Origin: Hyphomonas sp.
Lineage (GTDB): Bacteria > Pseudomonadota > Alphaproteobacteria > Caulobacterales > Hyphomonadaceae
Reading direction: 5' to 3'
Length of the DNA: 64,000 bases
NCBI RefSeq assembly: GCF_016125515.1
Contig: NZ_WGLO01000020.1
Span: 43,053 to 107,052 of the forward strand
Shown: positions 29,311 to 36,985 of the stretch, piece by piece
Layout of the letters: every line of letters starts with the position of its first letter
Position numbering within the stretch: the stretch's first letter is position 1
The notes under the pieces: generated by a model
Databases searched by the model: none
The model's input: only the letters and a program-made list of their open reading frames with translations
What the model was told of the DNA's origin: nothing
Made by a program: the position numbers and the translations under genes

Positions 29311-29955
29311 ATGCTCGTCCTTGGCCTGAACACCGCTTTCAGCACGATGGAAGCCGCCCTCGTTCGGGACGGCGAGATCCTGACGGACCTGCGCGAGGCG
29401 ATGCCGCGCGGCCAGGAACGCCGCCTGCCTGGGCTCGTTGCCGAAATTCTGTCCACAGAGCATCTGACGCTCGCCGATCTGGACCGGATCGCGGTTGTCA
29501 CCGGCCCGGGCAGTTTTACCGGCCTGCGCATTGGCGTCGCCTATGCCCGCGGCCTCGCCCTCGTGACCCGCGCCGAAGCGATCGGCGTCACCAGTCTTGA
29601 AGCGGCCATTCCGCCCGGCTTCGAAGGGCCCGCCCTCGGCTGCCTCCAGGCGCAGCGCCGCCCGCCGGACCAGACCTGGTGGGTGCAAGGCATCGCGGAA
29701 GGGGAGGGCATCGCCGAGGTGATGGAGGTTTCCCTCGCGGACCTGACGCACATGCTCACGGGCTTTCACGCGCCCGTCTTCATGGACGGCGCCGAAGCTC
29801 TCGGCCCGCTCGCAAAGTCGCTCGACCTGCGCCCGCTGCTGCCCAGCGCCATCACCGCCGCCCTAAAGGCTTCCGCCTTCAGACCCGCCAAACACCCCCC
29901 AACCCCCGTCTACGCCCGCGCCCCCGACGCCACACTTCCGGCGCCGAGGGGTTAA
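29311..29955 (+). CDS. tsaB: tRNA t6A modification protein TsaB
   Basis: TsaB partners TsaD in making N6-threonylcarbamoyladenosine on ANN-decoding tRNAs. The 214-residue product begins MLVLGLNTAFSTMEAAL and contains the ASKHA-type VVTGPGSFTGLRIGVAYARGLAL. The ATG at 29311 fits the family start; an upstream in-frame ATG overlaps the nitroreductase. In many alphaproteobacteria rimI and fur follow directly, but here they are 3.9 kb away. Confidence 0.94.
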   Translation: MLVLGLNTAFSTMEAALVRDGEILTDLREAMPRGQERRLPGLVAEILSTEHLTLADLDRIAVVTGPGSFTGLRIGVAYARGLALVTRAEAIGVTSLEAAIPPGFEGPALGCLQAQRRPPDQTWWVQGIAEGEGIAEVMEVSLADLTHMLTGFHAPVFMDGAEALGPLAKSLDLRPLLPSAITAALKASAFRPAKHPPTPVYARAPDATLPAPRG

Positions 29956-29965
29956 TCTTACAGGC

Positions 29966-31969
29966 TCAGAATTTCAGCCGCACACCGCCATTCACGATGA
30001 AGCCGTCATTGCGCGACCAGATATCTGTCGTCCACTGACCATCCGGCGCCCGCTGCGGCAGCAAGAGTGGCTCCTCCTTCGTCTGGCGCACATCGAGGAT
30101 GTTCTCCGCGTTGATGAACCAGCTTGCAGGCCCCCGCGTGATTTCTGCGAGGAAGCCGACATCGAGATAGGGATTGCTGACCGTCCGGTAAGGGCTGTCC
30201 TCCACGCGCTGTTCGCCTGTGTAGTACATCTCTAACCCCGCCCGGAATTCGCCGTGCCGTTCCCACATCGCCACCAGCCCCGCGGTATGCCGCGGTGTCA
30301 GGGCGATGTCCTGGCGTCCGCCGCCCGGGACTGGCTCGCTCGAATCGAGGAAGAGGTAGCTTCCTGTCAGCTTGAAGTCGCCCCACAGGTAGCGCAGCAA
30401 CAGCTCGCTGCCCCGCAGCTCGGTCGTGCCGGTTATGTTGACCATCCGTACCCGGTCGAGTGCGCCGCCCGGGGTGCCGGCAAATGGCTCGAGCACCGTG
30501 ACGTCGTCTAGGTCCGCCGCGAACAGGGTGGCATTCGCCTCGAAGCTGCCGCGCTTGTAGGCGGCATCCAGCGAATAGGTCCGCGCCGTCTCCTCGGAAA
30601 TTCCCGAGAGCGGTTCGAGCCGCGACAGGCCGGCCGCCTCGATTTCCTCGACAAACGGTGTCGGCGCAAAGAAGCCCTTGGCAACCGAGCCCCGGAACGC
30701 CCAGTCCCCTGGCCGGTAGAGCGCCGACACGCGCGGGCTGAACTGCGCGCCATACGTACTGTGATCGTCGAGCCGGCCGCTGACCGAGATCGACAGGTCT
30801 TCATTCAGATCATGGTCGACCTGCCCGAACAATCCGGGCACGTCATAGTCATAGTCGAAGGCCGGAAAGGCCGCCGAGGCGTAGCGCTCGGACTGGAGCG
30901 CCACGCCCGCCACCCAGTTGGTGCGCCCCGCATCACCGGATACGGAAGCCTCGATCAGGTAGCTTTCGTGCCGGTCGTCCTCGCGGTCCGCGCCGAACAC
31001 ATGCTCATGGTTCTGCACCGTGCCCGACGCCCGCACCTGTGCGGCAAGCGAGTCCGACAATGGCAGGTCGGCAATCATACCGCCGTCTAGCCGTGTCGTA
31101 TCCTGGTCCTGCGGAAAGGTGTTTCCATCCGCCACCGTGCGTCCGGTGCGCGTGCCGCCCCGGCGCTGCTCGGTCATGAAGCCGGCCGTGGCATACACTT
31201 CCGCGCCATTGTCGCCTTGCCAGAACAGGCGCGGCCGGGCCGTCCAGCGCTCATATCCGGGAAGGTCGATCCAGCCGTCCTGGTCGAAATCCTCAAGGCC
31301 CTGCCGGTGCTCGCCCGCAGTCAGCGACGCGCCCAGCGACCCGGTGAGCGGCGCGGCGGCATAGGCGGTCAGGTCCTGTCCGTCGCGAGACGTGATGTTC
31401 ATCAGCACCTCGCCCTCCGCCTCATCGCCCGGCCGGCGGGAAACGAGGTTGATCACGCCGCCCAGTGCGGAAGCGCCATAGAGGGAGGTGGCCGAGCCCT
31501 TGATCACCTCGACCTGCCGAAGGTCCGTAGGCGGAATTTGCAACAGGCCCAGCGATGAGGCCTGCCCGCCATAGAGCGCCAACCCGTCGGACAGGAGCTG
31601 CGTGTAGCGGCCATTCAGGCCTTGCACGCGGATATTCGCCGCCCCAAGCGCAGGGGAGGTGACCTGCAAGCGGATGCCGCCCGTTTCGCTGACAATCGTT
31701 GCGATGTTGCCGGGCCGCATGATCGCCTTTTCCTCGATCTCTTCGCGGTTGATCACTTCGACCCGCATGGGCTCGTCCTGCAGCAGGCGGCCGGAACGCG
31801 TCGCCTGCACGACGACCGCTTCGAGTATGCGCGACGCCTCGTCGTGGCCGTCATGGCCGTCGCCCGCTTCATGCGTGTCGCCGGCCGGTTCGGTCTGGGA
31901 GAAAGCCGCGGCCGGCAGGAGACCGGACAGGGCAAGGGACAGCGCCGCAAGGCGCAGATAGTCTGACAT
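29966..31969 (-). CDS. TonB-dependent receptor with His-rich N-terminus
   Basis: The 667-residue protein has a signal peptide (about 1-25), then a short histidine/aspartate-rich stretch (THEAGDGHDGHDE, about 32-44), a plug domain (about 55-160: IRVQGLNGRYTQLLSDG, LRQVEVIKGSATSLYGASALGGVINLVSRRPG) and a 22-strand barrel ending in the usual C-terminal Phe (GGVRLKF). The His-rich lead and the His-rich exported protein next door point to a metal or metal-chelate as cargo; that is inference. It ends 11 bases from tsaB, tail to tail. Confidence 0.9.
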   Translation of the reverse strand: MSDYLRLAALSLALSGLLPAAAFSQTEPAGDTHEAGDGHDGHDEASRILEAVVVQATRSGRLLQDEPMRVEVINREEIEEKAIMRPGNIATIVSETGGIRLQVTSPALGAANIRVQGLNGRYTQLLSDGLALYGGQASSLGLLQIPPTDLRQVEVIKGSATSLYGASALGGVINLVSRRPGDEAEGEVLMNITSRDGQDLTAYAAAPLTGSLGASLTAGEHRQGLEDFDQDGWIDLPGYERWTARPRLFWQGDNGAEVYATAGFMTEQRRGGTRTGRTVADGNTFPQDQDTTRLDGGMIADLPLSDSLAAQVRASGTVQNHEHVFGADREDDRHESYLIEASVSGDAGRTNWVAGVALQSERYASAAFPAFDYDYDVPGLFGQVDHDLNEDLSISVSGRLDDHSTYGAQFSPRVSALYRPGDWAFRGSVAKGFFAPTPFVEEIEAAGLSRLEPLSGISEETARTYSLDAAYKRGSFEANATLFAADLDDVTVLEPFAGTPGGALDRVRMVNITGTTELRGSELLLRYLWGDFKLTGSYLFLDSSEPVPGGGRQDIALTPRHTAGLVAMWERHGEFRAGLEMYYTGEQRVEDSPYRTVSNPYLDVGFLAEITRGPASWFINAENILDVRQTKEEPLLLPQRAPDGQWTTDIWSRNDGFIVNGGVRLKF

Positions 31970-32036
31970 TTGGAAAATCCTCTGGATGACTCTGGTTGAG
32001 GCAGCGTCAGCCTGTGACGCGCCGGTTCACGCAGAG

Positions 32037-32372
32037 TCAGGCCCGGGGAGGACGGAACAGTTCGCCCGGAAGCGGCGCAGGAACGCCCGCGACCCGCAGA
32101 GGATGGACGTCCGCGCGCCGCGCTGCCGGCAGGGACGGCCAAGGGCTGGCGGGCTCGATCAGGTGGACATGGCAAGAACCGCAGCCATGGGCGTGGTGGT
32201 CATGTCCGGTATGGTCGTCCGCGCCGCCCGGTCCTGACCCGGCGTCGCAGGCCACTTCCGCGACCGGTTCGCCCGCCGGCTCGGCCGACGCCACCGGCGC
32301 CAGCATGAAGGCCAGCATCGCGAGCGCGGCGACCAGCTTGCGCAGGAAGAAGACGGACGGATTCGAATACAT
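32037..32372 (-). CDS. Small exported His/Cys-rich protein
   Basis: The 111-residue product has a signal-like helix (RKLVAALAMLAFMLAPVASA) and a metal-ligand-rich core with DDHTGHDHHAHGCGSCHVHL. The start has a strong AGGAGG. It resembles DUF2946-type small exported proteins, though I am not certain. It lies 67 bases upstream of the TonB receptor on the same strand, so it probably works with it, for example by holding a metal ion in the periplasm. A short hairpin (32004-32020) separates the two. Confidence 0.72.
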   Translation of the reverse strand: MYSNPSVFFLRKLVAALAMLAFMLAPVASAEPAGEPVAEVACDAGSGPGGADDHTGHDHHAHGCGSCHVHLIEPASPWPSLPAARRADVHPLRVAGVPAPLPGELFRPPRA

Positions 32373-32453
32373 GCGACGTCCCTCCTACAAGCAGACCTTC
32401 AGGCCCGCAAACCCCTCAGCGGATGCGGCATGCAAGCCATGTGCCTCTTTGGG

Positions 32454-33755
32454 TCACTTGGCCTTCGCCAGCCACGGCTCCAGGTCGTCCTCCTGCGCGA
32501 TCAGCGCGAGGCCGTTGGCGATCGAGACGAACTGGTCGCCGGTCTCCACTTTCTCCCCGCCGAAGCGCGCCTCGAAGCTTTCGCGCAGCGCCGGCACATA
32601 CGACGTGCCGCCGGTCAGGAACACCCGGTCGATTTTCGCCTCGGTCAGGTTCGCCCGTTTGAGCGCCTCGCTCACCTGCGCTTGGATCGCGCGCACATCG
32701 TCGCCGATCCAGCTGTCGAACTCCGCCCGCGCAATCGTGCGGCTCAGCTTCAGCTTACCGACATCAAGATCAAACAGGCCCTGGCGTTCCTGCGACAGCT
32801 GCATCTTCAGCTGCGCCACGGCGCGGTAGAGCAGGTAGCTCGCGTCCGCATCGAGGAAGGTGATGAAGGCCTGAATCAGCTCCGGCTCATTCGCCACCTG
32901 CAGCAGCTTCACGAGCTCCGCATAATCCTTCGTGTGCCGCATGATCGACAACTGGTTCCACTGTGCAAACCGGCTGTAATAGGCGAGCGGGATCGGCAGC
33001 GTCTTGTCGCCGCTCTTGAAGGTGCTGTCCTTGCCGAACAGGGGCGCGACGACATGCTCGATGATCTTCTGGTCGAACGCATCGCCCGCAATCCCGATCC
33101 CCGCATGCGACAAGGGCTCAGCGCTCAGCCGCCCGGCGCCCGGATCGAAGCGTATGATCGAGAAGTCGCTCGTGCCGCCGCCAAAGTCGGCCACCAGTAT
33201 CGTCGCCGGCTCGGTCAGGCGCTGCGCATAGAAGAAGGCCGCCGCCACCGGCTCGTAGACGTGGTGGATCGTCTCGAAGCCGAGCCGTTTCAGCGCCGTC
33301 TCATAGCGTTGCTGCGCCAGGGCCCCGTCGGGCTGCGCGCCCGCAAACTGCACCGGCCGGCCAACCACAACGCGGCGCGGCCACGGCGTTTCCGACCGTT
33401 CGGCCAGCCGCCGCAGATAGGCCGACAGCAGGTCTTCGAACCGCCAGTTCCTGTTGTGGATCACGGTGGACGCAAACAGCGGGCTTGCCGCGAAGGTCTT
33501 GAACGACTGGATGAACCGGCAATCCCCGCCCAGCTCCAGGAACTGGTCGATCGCCCAGGGTCCGATCTCCATCCGCGCGGGCGATCCGCGTTCTTCCTCG
33601 TCGCGCCAGAAGCACAACACGGAGCGGCAGGCCGCGAAGGTCTCGCCGTCATGGCTGAACATCATGGCTTCGGTCGCGCCATTGCGGCCGGCAACCGCAG
33701 CCACGCTGTTGGTTGTGCCGAAATCGAGGCCGAGGGTGGAGATCGGTTGGGTCAT
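32454..33755 (-). CDS. Hsp70-like ATPase, YegD type
   Basis: The 433-residue protein has the actin/Hsp70 phosphate motifs: LDFGTTNS near residue 9, VADFGGGTSDFS in the middle and the adenosine-binding FLTGGTSYVPAL late. It lacks the C-terminal peptide-binding domain of DnaK, as does YegD, so it may act on other partners. Start is at 33755; the open frame reaches up to 34190 only by running antisense to rimI. It sits between the tsaB and rimI genes. Confidence 0.88.
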   Translation of the reverse strand: MTQPISTLGLDFGTTNSVAAVAGRNGATEAMMFSHDGETFAACRSVLCFWRDEEERGSPARMEIGPWAIDQFLELGGDCRFIQSFKTFAASPLFASTVIHNRNWRFEDLLSAYLRRLAERSETPWPRRVVVGRPVQFAGAQPDGALAQQRYETALKRLGFETIHHVYEPVAAAFFYAQRLTEPATILVADFGGGTSDFSIIRFDPGAGRLSAEPLSHAGIGIAGDAFDQKIIEHVVAPLFGKDSTFKSGDKTLPIPLAYYSRFAQWNQLSIMRHTKDYAELVKLLQVANEPELIQAFITFLDADASYLLYRAVAQLKMQLSQERQGLFDLDVGKLKLSRTIARAEFDSWIGDDVRAIQAQVSEALKRANLTEAKIDRVFLTGGTSYVPALRESFEARFGGEKVETGDQFVSIANGLALIAQEDDLEPWLAKAK

Positions 33756-33845
33756 GATGCGCACTTGTGCCAAGGCAAAGGGCAGGCGAACTAACAGAGG
33801 CAGGGGGCCGCAAGCAACCCTGCGATTGGACCATCTGGACCCGGA

Positions 33846-34301
33846 ATGACCCTGCACCTGTGTGCCCTGACCCCTGACGACGCGGCCGCCGCTGCCGCCT
33901 TGCACGCGCTGGCCTTCGCGGATGCCTGGAGCGAGGCGGCTTTCGCCGCCCAGTTCAACGCCGCGGGCGCGGTCACCCTCGGCGTCTTCGAAGAGGGCGG
34001 CCTCGTCGCCTTTGCGCTGTTCCAGAACACCGGCCTCGAGGCCGATCTCCTGACCGTCGCCACCCATCCGGACCGGCGCAGCCAAGGCCTTGCACGCCGG
34101 CTGATTACCCGCCTGATGGACGATCTCGCGCGGGAGGCCGTCACGCGTGTCACGCTCGATGTCGCCGAAGACAACGCGCCTGCGCTCCACCTCTACGCTT
34201 CGCTCGGTTTCACTGAGGATGGCCGCCGCCCGTGCTACTACACAGCCGGCCGGCCTGTGCCCGTCGCCGCAATCCTGATGTCGAAAACGCTGGCCGCCTA
34301 G
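33846..34301 (+). CDS. rimI: RimI-type ribosomal protein alanine N-acetyltransferase
   Basis: A 151-residue GNAT with LLTVATHPDRRSQGLARRLI (acetyl-CoA loop RRSQGLA) and the RimI-like end EDNAPALHLYASLGFTEDGRR. RimI acetylates the N-terminus of ribosomal protein S18. The assignment rests on these motifs and on the usual tsaB-rimI-fur order of the group, here split by inserted genes. Confidence 0.82.
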   Translation: MTLHLCALTPDDAAAAAALHALAFADAWSEAAFAAQFNAAGAVTLGVFEEGGLVAFALFQNTGLEADLLTVATHPDRRSQGLARRLITRLMDDLAREAVTRVTLDVAEDNAPALHLYASLGFTEDGRRPCYYTAGRPVPVAAILMSKTLAA

Positions 34302-34352
34302 CCGCAGCCGGGCAGGGGTCTATATTCGGGGTCCAAGCAGAGGAGACCCGCC

Positions 34353-35243
34353 ATGGCCGACGACCTGAAGTCCATCGACGTTCCGAAAGAGGTGTTCGGC
34401 CTCTACGACGCCTATTGCCACGGTGACCTCTCGCGCCGCGCCTTTTTCGACGGGCTCGCCAGATACGCTGTCGGCGGGCTAACCGTGTCGATGCTCGCGG
34501 CCTGCGTCCTGCCGGATTACGGCCGCGTGCAGACAACTGAAGGCGCCGAAGCCGATCTCGTCGAGGAGACGGTCACCTACGCTTCGCCCAACGGCGCGGG
34601 CGAAATGTCGGGCTATCTGGTCCGGCCTGCCGGCGCGAAGGGCAAGCTTGCGGGCATCGTGGTCGTGCACGAGAACCGGGGCCTCAACCCGCACATCCGC
34701 GACGTCGCCCGGCGCGCTGCCAAAGCCGGCTATGCCGCCTTCGCGCCGGACGCGCTCTATCCCCTCGGCGGCTATCCCGGCAATGACGATGATGGCCGCG
34801 CCCTGCAGGCCCAGCGCGCCGCGCCCGAGATGATCGAGGACTTCATGGCCGCCGCCGAATTCCTCCGCAACCACGAGGCCACCAATGGCCGGATCGCCTG
34901 CACCGGCTTCTGCTTCGGCGGTGCTGTGACCAATATCATGGCGGTGCGCCAGCCCTGGCTTAAGGCGTCCGTGCCCTATTATGGCGGCTGGCCGCCGGTC
35001 GAGGACGCCGTGAAGGTCGAAGTACCCCTGCAGATCCATCTCGCGGGCGACGACGAGCGCGTGAACGCTGGCTGGCCCACTTATGAGGCCGCGCTGAAGG
35101 CGGCCGGCAAGCCCTACGAGGTCTTTATCTATGAAGGCTGCCAGCACGGGTTCCACAATGACACGACGCCGCGCTTCAATCCGGAGGCCGCCGCCCTCGC
35201 CTGGAGCCGCACGCTGGACTTCTTCGCCCGCCACCTTGCCTGA
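34353..35243 (+). CDS. Dienelactone hydrolase-family protein, Tat-exported
   Basis: The catalytic nucleophile is Cys187 in GFCFGG; the acid and base are expected in LAGDDERV and CQHGFHND. The N-terminus carries a twin-arginine signature SRRAFF (27-32) followed by a hydrophobic stretch ending in MLAAC, so it may be exported by Tat and even lipidated. Length is 296 residues. It probably hydrolyses lactones or esters in the periplasm. It interrupts rimI and fur. Confidence 0.86.
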   Translation: MADDLKSIDVPKEVFGLYDAYCHGDLSRRAFFDGLARYAVGGLTVSMLAACVLPDYGRVQTTEGAEADLVEETVTYASPNGAGEMSGYLVRPAGAKGKLAGIVVVHENRGLNPHIRDVARRAAKAGYAAFAPDALYPLGGYPGNDDDGRALQAQRAAPEMIEDFMAAAEFLRNHEATNGRIACTGFCFGGAVTNIMAVRQPWLKASVPYYGGWPPVEDAVKVEVPLQIHLAGDDERVNAGWPTYEAALKAAGKPYEVFIYEGCQHGFHNDTTPRFNPEAAALAWSRTLDFFARHLA

Positions 35244-35299
35244 GGCGCAATTTCAACCTGATCTGGACTTGCCGGCCAAGCCCGGGCAAAAGGGCGTTC

Positions 35300-35713
35300 A
35301 TGGACCGTTTGGAAAAACTCTGCGTCGAAAAAGGTCTCCGCATGACGGAGCCCCGCCGCATCATCGCGCGGGTGCTTTCCGTGGCCGACGATCACCCGGA
35401 CGCGGAGGAGCTGCACCGCCGCGCCAATTCGCTCGATGCCTCGATTTCGCTGGCCACCGTCTACCGGACCGTGAAGCTGTTCGAGGATGCGGGCATCATC
35501 CAAGCGCACGATTTCCGCGACGGGCGCGCCCGATATGAGGAAGTGCCCGAGGAGCACCACGATCACCTGATCAACGTGAAGACGGGCGCGGTAGTGGAAT
35601 TCCATTCCGACGAGATCGAGCAGCTGCAGGAAGAGATCGCCCGCAAGCTCGGCTTCAGGCTGGTTGACCACCGGCTCGAACTTTACGGCGTGCCCCTCAA
35701 GGACAACGAATAG
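35300..35713 (+). CDS. fur: Fur-family metalloregulator (Fur/Mur)
   Basis: The 137-residue protein has the winged helix (RMTEPRRIIARVLS, SLATVYRTVKLFE) and the histidine-rich metal site EEHHDHLINVKTG. The CxxC structural zinc motif of E. coli Fur is absent, as in alphaproteobacterial Fur/Mur proteins. It can respond to iron or manganese. The ends of fur and the convergent sugar dehydrogenase are 9 bases apart. Confidence 0.93.
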   Translation: MDRLEKLCVEKGLRMTEPRRIIARVLSVADDHPDAEELHRRANSLDASISLATVYRTVKLFEDAGIIQAHDFRDGRARYEEVPEEHHDHLINVKTGAVVEFHSDEIEQLQEEIARKLGFRLVDHRLELYGVPLKDNE

Positions 35714-35722
35714 GGCAGGGCC

Positions 35723-36865
35723 CTATTCTTCCGGCACAACCTTGAAGATGCCGTCGAAATCCTTCGAGGCGACATACAGGAAGCCGTCCGGTCCTTGCAC
35801 GACATCGCGGATCGCGAGGCTTTCGTCGCGTAGCAGGTCTTCCTTGCCGATCACCTTGCCGCCTTCCAGATCGATCCGCACCAGGACGAGTCCGGCCGGG
35901 CCGTTCATGCCGCCGACGAACAGGTCGCCGCGCCAGCCGGGATAGACATCGCTGTTCAACATCGTCAGGCCAGAAGGCGCAATCGACGGCACCCAATAGG
36001 TTTCCGGCTGAGCCATGCCTTCGGCTTCGGTCTTGTCGGAAATGATCGTGCCATCATAGTTGACGCCGTATGTGATCGCCGGCCAGCCATAATTGGTGCC
36101 CTTGGTGATGATGTTCAGCTCATCGCCGCCTTTCGGGCCGTGCTCGGTTTCCCACAGCGTGCCCGACACCTTGTCGTAGTAGAGGCCCTGTTCGTTGCGG
36201 TGGCCGTAAGACCAGACGGCCGGATCGCCGGACACACCATCCGCAAACGGATTGTCCGCCGGGATCGACCCGTCCGGATTGATCCGCACGATCTTGCCGA
36301 GCAGTTCCTTCGGATCCTGCGCCAGTTCCTTGTACTTGAAGCCTTCGCCCAGCGTCACGAACAGCGTCCCGTCATTCGCGAAGGCGAGGCGCGACCCATA
36401 ATGATAGGCCGTGTCGCGCGTCTTGCTGCGGAAGATCTCTTCCACATTCTCCAGAGCCGAATTGTCGTCGCTGAGGCGGCCGCGCACGACCGCCGTGGCG
36501 TTGGCTTCCACCGTGCCGGATGACAGCGACACATAGACCAGCCGGTTGTCATCAAAGTTCGGGTCGAGTGCGATGCCCAGATACCCAGCCTGGCCTTCCG
36601 TAAGCGCCGGTGGCAGGCCGGAGACGGTCTTCGGATCGACGCCCGTGCCCGGCACCGCGTATTTCAGGCCGCCTTCCTTCTCGGTGAACAGCAGCGCGCC
36701 GTCCGATAGGAAAGCCATGCCCCAGGGCTGCTCGGCCGCAAAGAGCGGCTCCAGCTTCACCTTGGTCTCGCTCACGGTGGTCGGCGTAGCCGCGCCGCCC
36801 GTAGGCGTGCAGGCCGCCATCGTAGCAGCAAGGGCAAGGGCAGACAGGCGAATTGGGTTCGTCAT
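35723..36865 (-). CDS. PQQ-dependent sugar dehydrogenase lipoprotein
   Basis: The 380-residue protein is a six-bladed beta-propeller of the soluble aldose dehydrogenase (YliI/Asd) group. A lipobox signal (MAAC, about residue 19) precedes it. Family features include PWGMAFLSDGALLFTEK, GYLGIALDPNFDDN, the catalytic region TAYHYGSRLAF, and GHRNEQGL. It oxidises aldoses outside the cytoplasm if PQQ is available; no pqq genes are in the window. Confidence 0.9.
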   Translation of the reverse strand: MTNPIRLSALALAATMAACTPTGGAATPTTVSETKVKLEPLFAAEQPWGMAFLSDGALLFTEKEGGLKYAVPGTGVDPKTVSGLPPALTEGQAGYLGIALDPNFDDNRLVYVSLSSGTVEANATAVVRGRLSDDNSALENVEEIFRSKTRDTAYHYGSRLAFANDGTLFVTLGEGFKYKELAQDPKELLGKIVRINPDGSIPADNPFADGVSGDPAVWSYGHRNEQGLYYDKVSGTLWETEHGPKGGDELNIITKGTNYGWPAITYGVNYDGTIISDKTEAEGMAQPETYWVPSIAPSGLTMLNSDVYPGWRGDLFVGGMNGPAGLVLVRIDLEGGKVIGKEDLLRDESLAIRDVVQGPDGFLYVASKDFDGIFKVVPEE

Positions 36866-36930
36866 GGCAGGCTCCGGATGCGGTCAGGATTCAGCACCAG
36901 ACATAGAGCGTCCTGCCCGCCGCGCCAACG

Positions 36931-36959
36931 AAAAAGGGGCGGCCTCTCAAGGCCGCCCC
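36931..36959 (-). terminator. Intrinsic terminator of the large TonB receptor gene
   Basis: A perfect 10-bp stem (GGGGCGGCCT/AGGCCGCCCC, 36936-36959) with a 4-base loop is followed on the minus strand by five T (36935-36931). It lies 27 bases behind the stop of the 960-residue TonB receptor. This is one of the clearest intrinsic terminators in the window. Confidence 0.9.
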
Positions 36960-36985
36960 CTCTCATTCGGTTTTGAAACCGGGTC

